Origin: Christensenella sp. UBA2853
GTDB lineage: Bacteria > Bacillota > Clostridia > Christensenellales > Aristaeellaceae
DNA: 8,884 nt
NCBI GenBank assembly: GCA_002350845.1
Contig: DEFL01000063.1
Span: forward strand, 1-8,884
Reading direction: 5' to 3'
This document shows, piece after piece, positions 1 to 6,905 of this stretch (position 1 is the first letter of the stretch; the number at the start of each line of letters is the position of its first letter). The notes beneath the pieces were generated by a model. The model did no database searches, had not been told where the DNA came from, and was given only the letters and a program-made list of their open reading frames with translations. The translations under genes were made by a program, and so were the position numbers.

Positions 1-23
1 GACAAAATCAAAAAACTTTAACA
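1..23. repeat. Left copy of a 23-bp perfect inverted repeat
   Basis: These 23 A-rich bases (beginning GACAAAATC, ending TTTAACA) are the exact reverse complement of 8833-8855. The match ends at base 24, and it cannot be followed to the left because the window begins here. Read leftward, the copy follows the operon terminator at 44-96. A perfect 23-base match is far beyond chance in under 9 kb. It could be a dispersed intergenic repeat, the terminal repeat of an element, or the cause of a contig break; the sequence does not decide. Confidence 0.85.
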
Positions 24-39
24 GTCTGAAGGTTCAGAC
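24..39. repeat. 16-bp palindrome next to the end repeat
   Basis: GTCTGAA and TTCAGAC face each other across two bases. In RNA this would be a 6-7 bp hairpin. It directly abuts the 23-base end repeat, which on the minus strand continues with a T-rich run, so it could act as a weak second terminator behind the one at 44-96 or as a protein-binding site. The symmetry is seen; the role is a guess. Confidence 0.5.
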
Positions 40-43
40 GCAT

Positions 44-96
44 AAAAAGCTCCCCACCGAGGAGAGCGTTTCTGCTCTGATTCCTCAATGGGGAGC
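44..96 (-). terminator. Intrinsic terminator of the glycerol operon
   Basis: GCTCCCCA (49-56) pairs with TGGGGAGC (89-96). Inside, GAGGAGAGC (59-67) pairs with GCTCT and CCTC (74-78, 83-86) around a four-base bulge. On the minus strand the hairpin is followed by five Ts (48-44), the expected form for the leftward operon whose last stop codon is at 146-148. A second GC-rich hairpin with a four-base loop (121-138) lies between that stop and this terminator and may protect the mRNA 3' end. Confidence 0.85.
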
Positions 97-145
97 CCCT
101 CAAGTACAATACGTGGATCCTTCCCGGCAGTCCGGGGAATGACAC

Positions 146-499
146 TTATGTCAGGGATCTCGTGGCAATGACATCCACACCCGTCCCGCATACATTCGCA
201 AGAACAACGTCTTTCTCATGCAGCGGAAGTGTCAGATGCAGCTTGGACAGTTCTTTCATGCATTCCGCGATCTTTGCCTTCGGAATCGGCGTACGCGTCT
301 TGACGGATACCGGCATGAAGCTGCCTTCCACAGGGACCACTGCCGTCACCATACGCATCGGAACCGTGCATTCCTGGCGGGCATAGGTTTCGCCGCGCTT
401 GCATGTATTTCCGGTCACCTTAACGACTTCACCGTTTTCCATTTCCACTGTCATCCGACAGCCCATCGGACAGTTGATGCACGTGATCACTTTTTCCAT
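146..499 (-). CDS. DUF1667 family small iron-sulfur protein
   Basis: This is a 117-residue cytosolic protein, recognised as DUF1667 from its N-terminal cysteine motif and its place beside two FAD oxidoreductases. C7, C10, C14 and C33 are spaced C-x2-C-x3-C-x18-C, and C33 sits in a CKRG context. This is very like the N-terminal [4Fe-4S] site of molybdopterin oxidoreductases such as formate dehydrogenase, so a [4Fe-4S] cluster is predicted. Two further cysteines lie near the C-terminus. Its job is probably to relay electrons in the complex formed with the two upstream flavoproteins. The ATG at 499-497 is chosen; a GTG one codon earlier (502-500) overlaps the upstream stop as GTGA, and both are served by the GGAGG at 511-515. 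It is the last gene of the operon. Biochemical function of the family is unknown to me. Confidence 0.88.
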   Translation of the reverse strand: MEKVITCINCPMGCRMTVEMENGEVVKVTGNTCKRGETYARQECTVPMRMVTAVVPVEGSFMPVSVKTRTPIPKAKIAECMKELSKLHLTLPLHEKDVVLANVCGTGVDVIATRSLT

Positions 500-1752
500 C
501 ACTTGCGCACCTCCATTTTTACCGTGATTTCTCCGTCAATGCCTTCCAGCTTCTCCGGTGCGACAGGAATGACTGCCATCTCACCGGGCGTAAAGATCAT
601 TGCACGTTTGCGGGCAATTTCCTTATCTCCGCAGGAAACGACCACTGAAGCATTCTTATAGACAGCCGCAGGACGGAACATCAGGCGGATTTCCTCCTTC
701 GTCCCCTTCCGAATGATCTGGGGAACGGTTCCGCGCACGCCTTCACCATCCACGACACGAATCGTATCGCTGGTCTCACGGCCATGCTGAATCATCTCTG
801 CCGCGGCATGACCTGCCTTGAAGCTTTCTTCCGAAACAAAGTCAACCAGGTCATGCACATGGAGCACGTTGCCGCAGGCATAAATGCCCGGGACGCTTGT
901 TTCCAGCTGATCCGTAACCACGGCACCGCTCGTAACAGGAGAAAGCTCCACATGCGCTCCACGGCTCAGTTCGTTTTCCGGAATCAGGCCAACGGAGAGA
1001 AGCAGTGTATCGCAGTCGAAATGCATTTCAGTTCCGGGAATCGGACGCCGGTCTGGGCCGACTTCAGAAACCGTGACGCCGGTCAGACGATCGCGTCCTT
1101 CAATGCCGGTCACCGTATGGGACAGATACAGCGGAATGTCATAGTCATGCAGGCACTGCACAATGTTTCTGTTCAGACCGGAGGAGAAGGGCATCAGTTC
1201 CACGCAGGCCAGGACCTTGGCGCCCTGGAGCGTCATGCGGCGGGCCATGATCAGGCCGATATCACCGCTGCCCAGAATCACAACACGTTTACCGGGCATA
1301 AAGCCTTCCAGGTTGACGAACTTCTGGGCTGTACCGGCTGTATAAATCCCGGCGCAGCGCGTACCCGGCGTGCCCAGCGCTCCACGGGGGCGCTCACGAC
1401 AGCCCATGGCCAGGATCACAGCCTTTGCCTCAATTACCTGAAGGCCTTCGGTTGTGCTGACGCAGGTTACATGCTTGTCTTCGGTGACTGAAAGCACGGT
1501 GGTATCACAGGCAATCGGAATGCCGAGTTCCCGTGCCTTGGCAATATCTCTCTGTGCATACTCGGGACCCGTCAGTTCCTCACCAAAGCGATGCAGGCCG
1601 AAACCATTGTGAATGCACTGACGCAGAATACCGCCCGGCTGAGCCTCACGCTCGAGGACGATCATATTCCGAATACCATCTTCCCATGCAGAAATAGCTG
1701 CAGCAAGACCGGCAGGGCCGCCGCCAACAATGACCAGATCCTTCTGAATCAT
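499..1752 (-). CDS. FAD/NAD(P)-dependent oxidoreductase, partner of the GlpA-like protein
   Basis: This 417-residue soluble protein is of the two-dinucleotide-binding (pyridine nucleotide-disulfide reductase-like) fold. The FAD site GGGPAG is at residues 10-15, a second Rossmann motif GSGDIG for NAD(P) at 161-166, and the closing FAD motif TSVPGIYACGN at 285-295. No redox-active CxxC pair is seen, so electrons are probably passed through FAD to or from NAD(P). Residues from about 330 form an extra C-terminal domain. The arrangement resembles the beta/HcnB-type subunits of multi-subunit amine and amino-acid dehydrogenases. The ATG overlaps the upstream stop by four bases (ATGA), with AGGAGG ten bases before it, which implies translational coupling. 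Inferred role: the NAD(P)-reducing subunit for substrate electrons collected by the upstream DAO-fold protein. NADH-dependent reduction in the reverse direction is possible. Confidence 0.9.
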   Translation of the reverse strand: MIQKDLVIVGGGPAGLAAAISAWEDGIRNMIVLEREAQPGGILRQCIHNGFGLHRFGEELTGPEYAQRDIAKARELGIPIACDTTVLSVTEDKHVTCVSTTEGLQVIEAKAVILAMGCRERPRGALGTPGTRCAGIYTAGTAQKFVNLEGFMPGKRVVILGSGDIGLIMARRMTLQGAKVLACVELMPFSSGLNRNIVQCLHDYDIPLYLSHTVTGIEGRDRLTGVTVSEVGPDRRPIPGTEMHFDCDTLLLSVGLIPENELSRGAHVELSPVTSGAVVTDQLETSVPGIYACGNVLHVHDLVDFVSEESFKAGHAAAEMIQHGRETSDTIRVVDGEGVRGTVPQIIRKGTKEEIRLMFRPAAVYKNASVVVSCGDKEIARKRAMIFTPGEMAVIPVAPEKLEGIDGEITVKMEVRK

Positions 1753-3203
1753 ACGCCTGCCGCCTCCTTTCCCATGGCTTCCTGAATTGTACCGACTAAC
1801 AGTTCACTGCCAGGTCCGCCCTTGCAGATGCTTGTCATCGGCAGGTTCAGTTCCTCGGCAAGAATTTCCACGACGCGGGGTGAGCAGAAACCGCCCTGGC
1901 AGCGGCCCATGCCCGCGCGGGTGCGGCGCTTCACGCCGTCCAAGCTGGTCGCGCCGACAGGTCTGCGGATTGCAGCACGGATTTCAGCCTCTGTAACAAC
2001 TTCACAGCGGCAGATGATCTTGCCGTAAAGCGGATCCTTCCGGATGGCTTCTACGCGCTCTTCATCTGTCATTTCATTGAAGGGCTTGGGACGCTCGGGC
2101 GCCGGCAGCCAGCATTCTTTCTTTTCCAGATTCTCTTCTCTGGCGATGATTTCTTCGAGCATCTCACCGACAGCCGGTGCAGCCGACAGGCCGGGGCTTT
2201 CCATGCCTGCCGCCTCGTAGCCGTGCTCACAGACTTTGCCAACCATGAAATCGCCATGCACTTCATGGGCACGCATGCCTGAGAAATTCGTCACAGCCGT
2301 GCGTACAGAGACATTCGGCCAGGTCAGCTTGCAGGCCTTCACGACCTGTGCAAGGCCTTCTGCCGTGGTGGACACATCCTTCGGATCGTCCACATCCTCA
2401 GCCGTCGGGCCGAGAAGCACGTTTCCGTGCACGGTCGGAGCGACCAGGATACCCTTGCCCATCTTGGTGGGGCACTGGAACATGGTGTGATCAAAAGGCA
2501 GAACATCCGGATGGTCGAGGATGTAATACTGTCCTCTTCTGTTCACGATTTTGGCTTCTTCCTTGCCGCTCATCTGATTGTGGAATTTGGCGCTGTCAGC
2601 ACCTGCGCAGTTGATGACAACACGGGCTGTCTCTTCCCCGGTGCTTGTCTTGACATGCCATACGCCGTCTTCATACGACATGGATTCAACGCATTCGCCA
2701 AAACCAAAGGTCACGCCATTCACCGCGGCATGGTCTGCCATGGCATAGCACACTTCATACGGGCTGGTGATCGCGCTGGTCGGGACGAGGAGCGCGCACA
2801 CAACTTCAGGATTGGTCTGCGGTTCAAGCTGCAGGATTTCTTCGCGTTCAATGATGCGCAGTTCCTTCACGCCGTTTGTGATGCCCTGCTGATACAGCTT
2901 TTCGATCGTTCCGCGGTCATCCTCTGAAAAAGCGAGAATCAGAGCGCCGTTCCTGCGATACGGCACGCCCAGTTCCCTGCACAGGTCCGGATACATCTCT
3001 GAACCGCGTACATTGAGACGCGCTTTCAGTGTTCCAGGCTCCGCATCATAGCCAGCATGCACGATCGCGCTGTTCGCTTTGCTGCAGCCTTCCGATACGT
3101 CATATGCCGCATCGATGACCCGGATGGAGGCCTTGTAACGGCTTAACGCCCGGGCTGTGCTCAGTCCAATCACACCTGAACCGATAATCAAAATGTCATT
3201 CAC
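1749..3203 (-). CDS. GlpA/LhgO-like FAD oxidoreductase with C-terminal [2Fe-2S] domain
   Basis: This is a 484-residue protein with two parts. Residues 1 to about 360 are a DAO-fold FAD oxidoreductase: GSGVIGLSTARAL binds FAD at 8-20, and NSAIVHAGYD lies at 44-53. Residues about 395-460 are a BFD-like domain with C398, C400, C435 and C440 (CRC ... GRCQGGFC), which should hold a [2Fe-2S] cluster. Such proteins are usually annotated as anaerobic glycerol-3-phosphate dehydrogenase (GlpA), and the glpK neighbour supports that substrate. The VHAGYD stretch, however, looks more like L-2-hydroxyglutarate oxidase (LhgO) than E. coli GlpA, so the substrate is inferred from context. No signal peptide or membrane anchor is seen. 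The start is GTG; GAGG lies about eight bases upstream and the FAD glycines begin at residue 8, leaving no room for a later start. It lies 35 bases after glpK. Confidence 0.88.
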   Translation of the reverse strand: MNDILIIGSGVIGLSTARALSRYKASIRVIDAAYDVSEGCSKANSAIVHAGYDAEPGTLKARLNVRGSEMYPDLCRELGVPYRRNGALILAFSEDDRGTIEKLYQQGITNGVKELRIIEREEILQLEPQTNPEVVCALLVPTSAITSPYEVCYAMADHAAVNGVTFGFGECVESMSYEDGVWHVKTSTGEETARVVINCAGADSAKFHNQMSGKEEAKIVNRRGQYYILDHPDVLPFDHTMFQCPTKMGKGILVAPTVHGNVLLGPTAEDVDDPKDVSTTAEGLAQVVKACKLTWPNVSVRTAVTNFSGMRAHEVHGDFMVGKVCEHGYEAAGMESPGLSAAPAVGEMLEEIIAREENLEKKECWLPAPERPKPFNEMTDEERVEAIRKDPLYGKIICRCEVVTEAEIRAAIRRPVGATSLDGVKRRTRAGMGRCQGGFCSPRVVEILAEELNLPMTSICKGGPGSELLVGTIQEAMGKEAAGV

Positions 3204-3238
3204 AAGCCATTCCTCTGTTTCTATAGTTTTTTGATGTC

Positions 3239-4732
3239 TCAGTGTTCAATCCAGTTGCGGGCCCGTTCAACTGCTCTGTGCCAGCCATGGAGAAGCTCCT
3301 CGCGTTTTTCCTCAGACATGGTCGGTTCAAAAATCAGATCCTGATGCCACAGTCCCTTCAGTTCATCAACTGATGTGTAGGTTCCCACCGCAAGTCCTGC
3401 CATCATGGCAGCACCGAGTGCGGTCGTTTCAAGGACTTCAGGGCGTACGACCGGAATGCCCATAATGTCTGCCTCAAACTGCATCAGGAAAGCATTTGCA
3501 CTCGCGCCGCCGTCCACCTGCATGCGTGTGGGCGTCGTTCCGCTGTCCTGAATCATCGCGGAGAGCAGATCACAGGTCTGGTAAGCGATAGCTTCCAGTG
3601 AGGCGCGGACAATCTGTGAACGGCCGGTGCCTCTGGTCATGCCCACCAGCGTACCGCGGCTGTACATATCCCACCAGGGTGCTCCGAGTCCTGTAAAGGC
3701 AGGAACCAGATAGACACCGCCTGTCGACTCAATGGATGAAGCGATTTTCTCGCTCTCAGCCACATTCTTGACAAGGCCCATTTCATCTCTCAGCCACTGC
3801 ATGGTGGCACCGCCCATAAACACGCTGCCTTCCAGTGCATAGCTGGGTTGATTCTGCATACGCCATGCCATGGTGGTCAGAAGCCCGTTCTTGGAAGTAA
3901 CCGCTTCACTGCCCGTATTCATCAGCATAAAGCAGCCGGTTCCATACGTATTCTTGACCATGCCCGGTGCAAAACAGGTCTGTCCGAAGAGAGAGGCGTG
4001 CTGGTCTCCGACCATGGATGCCACCGGGACAGGCGTGCCGAGAATTTCAGGATCCAGTGTGCCGACAATCTGGCAGGAGTCCACCACTTTGGGCAGCACT
4101 GCTCTCGGAATGCTCAGCACATTCAGAAGCTCATCGTCCCAGTCCTGGGTATGGATATTAAACAGCATGGTTCTTCCGGCATTGGTTGCGTCCGTCACAT
4201 GCGGATGTCCGCTGACCAGATGCCAGACAAGGAAAGAATCGATGGTTCCAAAGCACAGATTTCCCTTTTCTGCCTGCTCCTGAAGCTTCAGTTCATCCAA
4301 CAGCCATCTGAGCTTTGTTCCGGAAAAATAAGCATCCGGTACCAGACCGGTCTTTTCCCGGATTGCGTCGGCCCAGCCTTCCGACACCAGCTTGTCCACC
4401 ATGGGGGCCGTTCTGCGGCACTGCCAGACAATGGCATTGCTGACACACCTGCCGGTCTGGCGGTCCCACAAAAGGGTGGTTTCTCTCTGATTGGTGATGC
4501 CGATGGCCGCAATGTCCTCCGGCTCAACCTGGGCACGTTTGACCGCTTTCTGAAGCGCTCCGGTCTGTGTCTGCAGGATCATGTTGGGGTCATGTTCCAC
4601 CCAGCCAGGATGCGGATAGATCTGCGGAAACTCCTCTGCATACTGCGAGAGAATGTGCCCTTCCAGATCAAAAACAACCGCGCGTGAGCTGGTTGTTCCC
4701 TGGTCAAGTGCAACAAGAACTTTCTTGTGCAT
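3239..4732 (-). CDS. glpK: Glycerol kinase
   Basis: This FGGY-family kinase of 497 residues (the usual GlpK length) makes sn-glycerol 3-phosphate from glycerol and ATP in the cytosol. Visible family features are DQGTTSSR (10-17), GWVEHDP (43-49), NQRETT (81-86), the catalytic aspartate D243 in GDQHASLFGQ, NTYGTGCFMLMNTG (261-274), GLGAPWWD (348-355) and the nucleotide-site segment VDGGASAN (406-413). In enterococcal GlpK a loop histidine just before GDQ is phosphorylated by HPr; from memory that loop reads like YHFFG, whereas here the matching stretch is LDPEILG, with no histidine, so PTS activation of that type is unlikely. The ATG follows a strong GGGAGGAAGG. It heads the operon, with its own promoter and a palindrome at about the transcription start. 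No glycerol facilitator gene is in view. Confidence 0.97.
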   Translation of the reverse strand: MHKKVLVALDQGTTSSRAVVFDLEGHILSQYAEEFPQIYPHPGWVEHDPNMILQTQTGALQKAVKRAQVEPEDIAAIGITNQRETTLLWDRQTGRCVSNAIVWQCRRTAPMVDKLVSEGWADAIREKTGLVPDAYFSGTKLRWLLDELKLQEQAEKGNLCFGTIDSFLVWHLVSGHPHVTDATNAGRTMLFNIHTQDWDDELLNVLSIPRAVLPKVVDSCQIVGTLDPEILGTPVPVASMVGDQHASLFGQTCFAPGMVKNTYGTGCFMLMNTGSEAVTSKNGLLTTMAWRMQNQPSYALEGSVFMGGATMQWLRDEMGLVKNVAESEKIASSIESTGGVYLVPAFTGLGAPWWDMYSRGTLVGMTRGTGRSQIVRASLEAIAYQTCDLLSAMIQDSGTTPTRMQVDGGASANAFLMQFEADIMGIPVVRPEVLETTALGAAMMAGLAVGTYTSVDELKGLWHQDLIFEPTMSEEKREELLHGWHRAVERARNWIEH

Positions 4733-4763
4733 ATGCCTTCCTCCCTCGGATGATTGATCCGTA

Positions 4764-4778
4764 GAATATCACATATTC
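4764..4778. promoter_or_regulatory. Palindrome at the glpK transcription start (possible operator)
   Basis: GAATAT-n3-ATATTC is a perfect 6+3+6 inverted repeat. It covers about +2 to +16 of the predicted glpK transcript, a position where a bound repressor would block initiation or early elongation. The symmetry is seen; the identity of any regulator (for example a GlpR, GlpP or CRP-like protein) is unknown, and no regulator gene is in the window. Confidence 0.5.
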
Positions 4779-4786
4779 CTTCGATG

Positions 4787-4815
4787 ATCATACCATGAAG
4801 ATCACTGGTTTGCAA
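4787..4815 (-). promoter_or_regulatory. Sigma-A promoter of glpK operon
   Basis: On the minus strand TTGCAA (4815-4810) and TATGAT (4792-4787) are separated by 17 bases, with TGG just before the -10 box giving an extended -10. The predicted start is near 4780, leaving a leader of about 48 bases. No terminator is seen between the sirtuin stop at 4851 and this promoter, so some read-through from the sirtuin gene is also possible. Confidence 0.75.
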
Positions 4816-4850
4816 GGCAAATTTCCGCCCTGATTTTCCATCTTTTTGTG

Positions 4851-5573
4851 TCAAACCGGGATATGCAGTGCTCCCATCACTTCCGCAATATCGTCATGAA
4901 TGACCAGCGTTGCCTTTTCATCTGCCGGTGTTTTTTCCCGGTTGATGATGACCAGATGCTTTCCGCGGAAGTAGGACAGAAAAGAAGCAGCAGGTTCCAC
5001 GCTCAGGCTGGTCCCGGCCACAATCAGCGTGTCTGCGTTGCCGATCTCGCGGCAGGCTCCCATGCACACATACTTGTCCATTCCCTCGCCGTAGAGCACC
5101 ACATTCGGCTTCACAACACCGCCGCAGTGAGGGCAGTGCGGGATTTCCTCCTGGTTTTCCATCATCCATTGCAGGTCATACCGGTCTCCGCAGTCCATAC
5201 AATAGTTCTCGTGCACGGTGCCGTGCAGTTCATATACGCGGATATTGCCTGCTTTTCTGTGCAGACCGTCGATATTCTGTGTGACAATACCCCTGAGGAT
5301 ATCTGCCTGCTCAAACTCAAAGAGTTTCCGGTGTGCCGCATTGGGCTGCGCATCCGGGAACAGCATATGACTGCGGTAAAAGGCGAAGAACTGAGCGGGA
5401 TGGAGATAAAAAAAGGACGATGACAGGATCATCTCGGGTGTCAGATCGCCAAACCGTTCGGAATACAATCCTCCCGCGCTTCTGAAATCCGGGATTCCAC
5501 TCGCCGTGGAAACACCTGCCCCGCCAAAAAAGACCAGACGTTTGGTTTTATCAATGATCTCCTGCAGTTTCAT
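4851..5573 (-). CDS. Sirtuin NAD-dependent protein deacylase (Sir2/CobB family)
   Basis: This 240-residue cytosolic enzyme removes acetyl (or other acyl) groups from lysines using NAD+, giving nicotinamide and O-acyl-ADP-ribose. The family signature is complete: GAGVSTASGIPDFRS (18-32), TQNID (98-102), catalytic H117 in LHG, four zinc cysteines C125, C128, C147 and C150 in two CxxC pairs, VVLYGE (158-163) and GTSLSVEPA (187-195). The layout resembles the small bacterial sirtuins such as that of Thermotoga maritima. The ATG at 5573 is chosen because AGGGG lies eight bases upstream and a good promoter lies just before it; the earlier in-frame GTG at 5609 falls within the promoter spacer and has no ribosome site. 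It is divergent from the radical SAM gene and sits 118 bases upstream of glpK. Its targets cannot be inferred. Confidence 0.94.
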   Translation of the reverse strand: MKLQEIIDKTKRLVFFGGAGVSTASGIPDFRSAGGLYSERFGDLTPEMILSSSFFYLHPAQFFAFYRSHMLFPDAQPNAAHRKLFEFEQADILRGIVTQNIDGLHRKAGNIRVYELHGTVHENYCMDCGDRYDLQWMMENQEEIPHCPHCGGVVKPNVVLYGEGMDKYVCMGACREIGNADTLIVAGTSLSVEPAASFLSYFRGKHLVIINREKTPADEKATLVIHDDIAEVMGALHIPV

Positions 5574-5591
5574 ACTTTTCGCCCCTGTGCC

Positions 5592-5620
5592 ATCATAGCA
5601 CGCCGGCACAGGTGACGCAA
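5592..5620 (-). promoter_or_regulatory. Sigma-A promoter of the sirtuin gene
   Basis: On the minus strand TTGCGT (5620-5615) and TATGAT (5597-5592) are 17 bases apart, with TGC before the -10 box (extended -10). The predicted start near 5585 gives a very short leader of about 12 bases, with the AGGGG ribosome site at or near its 5' end. This placement excludes the upstream GTG start. Confidence 0.65.
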
Positions 5621-5652
5621 GCAGAAGCCGTTATCCTTCTCCGCTTCCCTAT

Positions 5653-5682
5653 TTGCCGATTGTACAGTCTGCATGGTATAAT
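5653..5682 (+). promoter_or_regulatory. Sigma-A promoter of the radical SAM gene
   Basis: TTGCCG (5653-5658) and a consensus TATAAT (5677-5682) are 18 bases apart, with TGG before the -10 box. The predicted start is near 5689, about 27 bases before the ATG at 5716, and GAGGAGG (5698-5704) lies in that leader. The TTG at 5653 that would open a longer reading frame is itself the -35 box. The promoter is arranged back to back with that of the sirtuin gene, the two -35 boxes being about 32 bases apart. Confidence 0.8.
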
Positions 5683-5715
5683 CGGCCTGTAACCACAGAG
5701 GAGGCTGCCAGATTT

Positions 5716-6843
5716 ATGAAGATTTCCAAAACGGATGCACAGAAATGGTTTGAATTATTTGCCCAGATTCAGGACAGCGGTGAAGATCTCGGAATTCATC
5801 AGATGGAAATCGTGTACAGCACCATGTCGCAAATCGAAGAGCGCGTGGAACATGACCACGAAGAACTGAAAGCACAGATCCCTCATCTGCGCTCCCTGAA
5901 CGGACGCACGCTCTATGTCGGGCCGGATGAACTGTTTCCCAGAGGCTGCCGCGGATGTCTGACCGGAACCGGTCTGACGGCTATCCGCAAAACCAACCGC
6001 TGCAATATTCAGTGCCCATTCTGCTACAATTACGGAGAACTGGACTGTCAGGAACCGATCGGCGAAGGCCTGTGGGAAATCGGCGGTGGAAAATACCGGG
6101 TTGAGGATATGGATCTCCTGCTCTCCATCCAGCGCAAGCCCGGGAGCATCTGCTATGTGTATCTTGAACCCTTTATGGAAATCGAAAAGTACTATCCGAT
6201 GATCAGGAAGTTCCATGACGCTGGGATTCATCAGCATATGTACACGAACGGGACGCTCGCAAACGAGAAAAATCTGAAGGAATTGGCTGAAGCCGGTCTG
6301 GATGAGCTCCGTTTCAACCTTGGCGCAACCAACTGTTCAGACAAGGTCATTGAAAACATCCGCCTCGCGGCCAAATGCATTCCTTATGTCGGAATCGAAA
6401 CGCCAATGACCCCTGACTTCTATGCCCAGTTCCACCAGAAGAAAGAAGCCATTCTGTCCACCGGTCTCCAGTTTATGAACTGTGCTGAGCTTCATCTCAA
6501 TGAAAACAATATTGGAAATTATGAGGGCGAAAACTTCTATATGTCGCGTCTCGGTTACTTTTCTCCTGTGTGGAGCCGTAACCTGACGCTGACACTCATG
6601 GCTGAAGCAGACAGAGAAAGCTGGCCCATTGTTGTCCATGACTGCTCCAACCGCACCAAGTTCGCCCGTGACCTTCACCTACGCGCCATGGAAAACGGCT
6701 GGTTTGGCTCAACCACCTATGGAAGAGAATTTGATCAGATTCCCTGCTACGCTTTCCTTCCTATCCTTTATGATCCGGATTTTACCTTCCTGGAAGAGGA
6801 AGAACTTCCAAAGGGATTCAGGTTTGAAGACATTGTCCTGTAA
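5716..6843 (+). CDS. Radical SAM enzyme, family not assigned
   Basis: This is a 375-residue cytosolic protein. C96, C100 and C103 (CNIQCPFC) form the CxxxCxxC site for the SAM-binding [4Fe-4S] cluster. YVYLEPFMEIEKYYPMIR (147-164) and HMYTNGTLA (174-182) follow the usual radical SAM barrel pattern. A second cysteine pair, C78 and C81 (GCRGCLTGTG), lies just before the SAM motif, and later cysteines occur at 207, 221, 256, 310 and 344; they do not form a recognisable SPASM or twitch domain. The first 60 or so residues are helical and charged. The ATG is preferred to the in-frame TTG at 5653 because the promoter overlaps the upstream stretch and GAGGAGG stands 11 bases before the ATG. There is no small peptide gene or obvious substrate gene nearby, so the reaction is unknown. 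A clear terminator is not seen after it. Confidence 0.88.
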   Translation: MKISKTDAQKWFELFAQIQDSGEDLGIHQMEIVYSTMSQIEERVEHDHEELKAQIPHLRSLNGRTLYVGPDELFPRGCRGCLTGTGLTAIRKTNRCNIQCPFCYNYGELDCQEPIGEGLWEIGGGKYRVEDMDLLLSIQRKPGSICYVYLEPFMEIEKYYPMIRKFHDAGIHQHMYTNGTLANEKNLKELAEAGLDELRFNLGATNCSDKVIENIRLAAKCIPYVGIETPMTPDFYAQFHQKKEAILSTGLQFMNCAELHLNENNIGNYEGENFYMSRLGYFSPVWSRNLTLTLMAEADRESWPIVVHDCSNRTKFARDLHLRAMENGWFGSTTYGREFDQIPCYAFLPILYDPDFTFLEEEELPKGFRFEDIVL

Positions 6844-6905
6844 GGACTTCCCTGTTTTTATAAGCCTCGTCGAAAAATTCTTTCACAAAAATCTTCATTT
6901 TCCTC

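Noticed and set aside
784..1491. 235-codon plus-strand frame opposite the FAD/NAD oxidoreductase
   Set aside because: Antisense shadow of a clearly conserved gene; no ribosome site or recognisable domain. Similar shadows at 3848-4687, 4848-5423, 7259-8170 and 8252-8713 were dropped for the same reason.
4816..4850. Terminator between the sirtuin gene and the glpK promoter
   Set aside because: GGC/GCC matches occur but there is no adequate stem followed by a T run on the minus strand.
6831..6857. Possible terminator after the radical SAM gene
   Set aside because: GTCCT-GTA-AGGAC over the stop codon followed by CTGTTTTT gives only five pairs with a three-base loop and a displaced T run; too weak to call.
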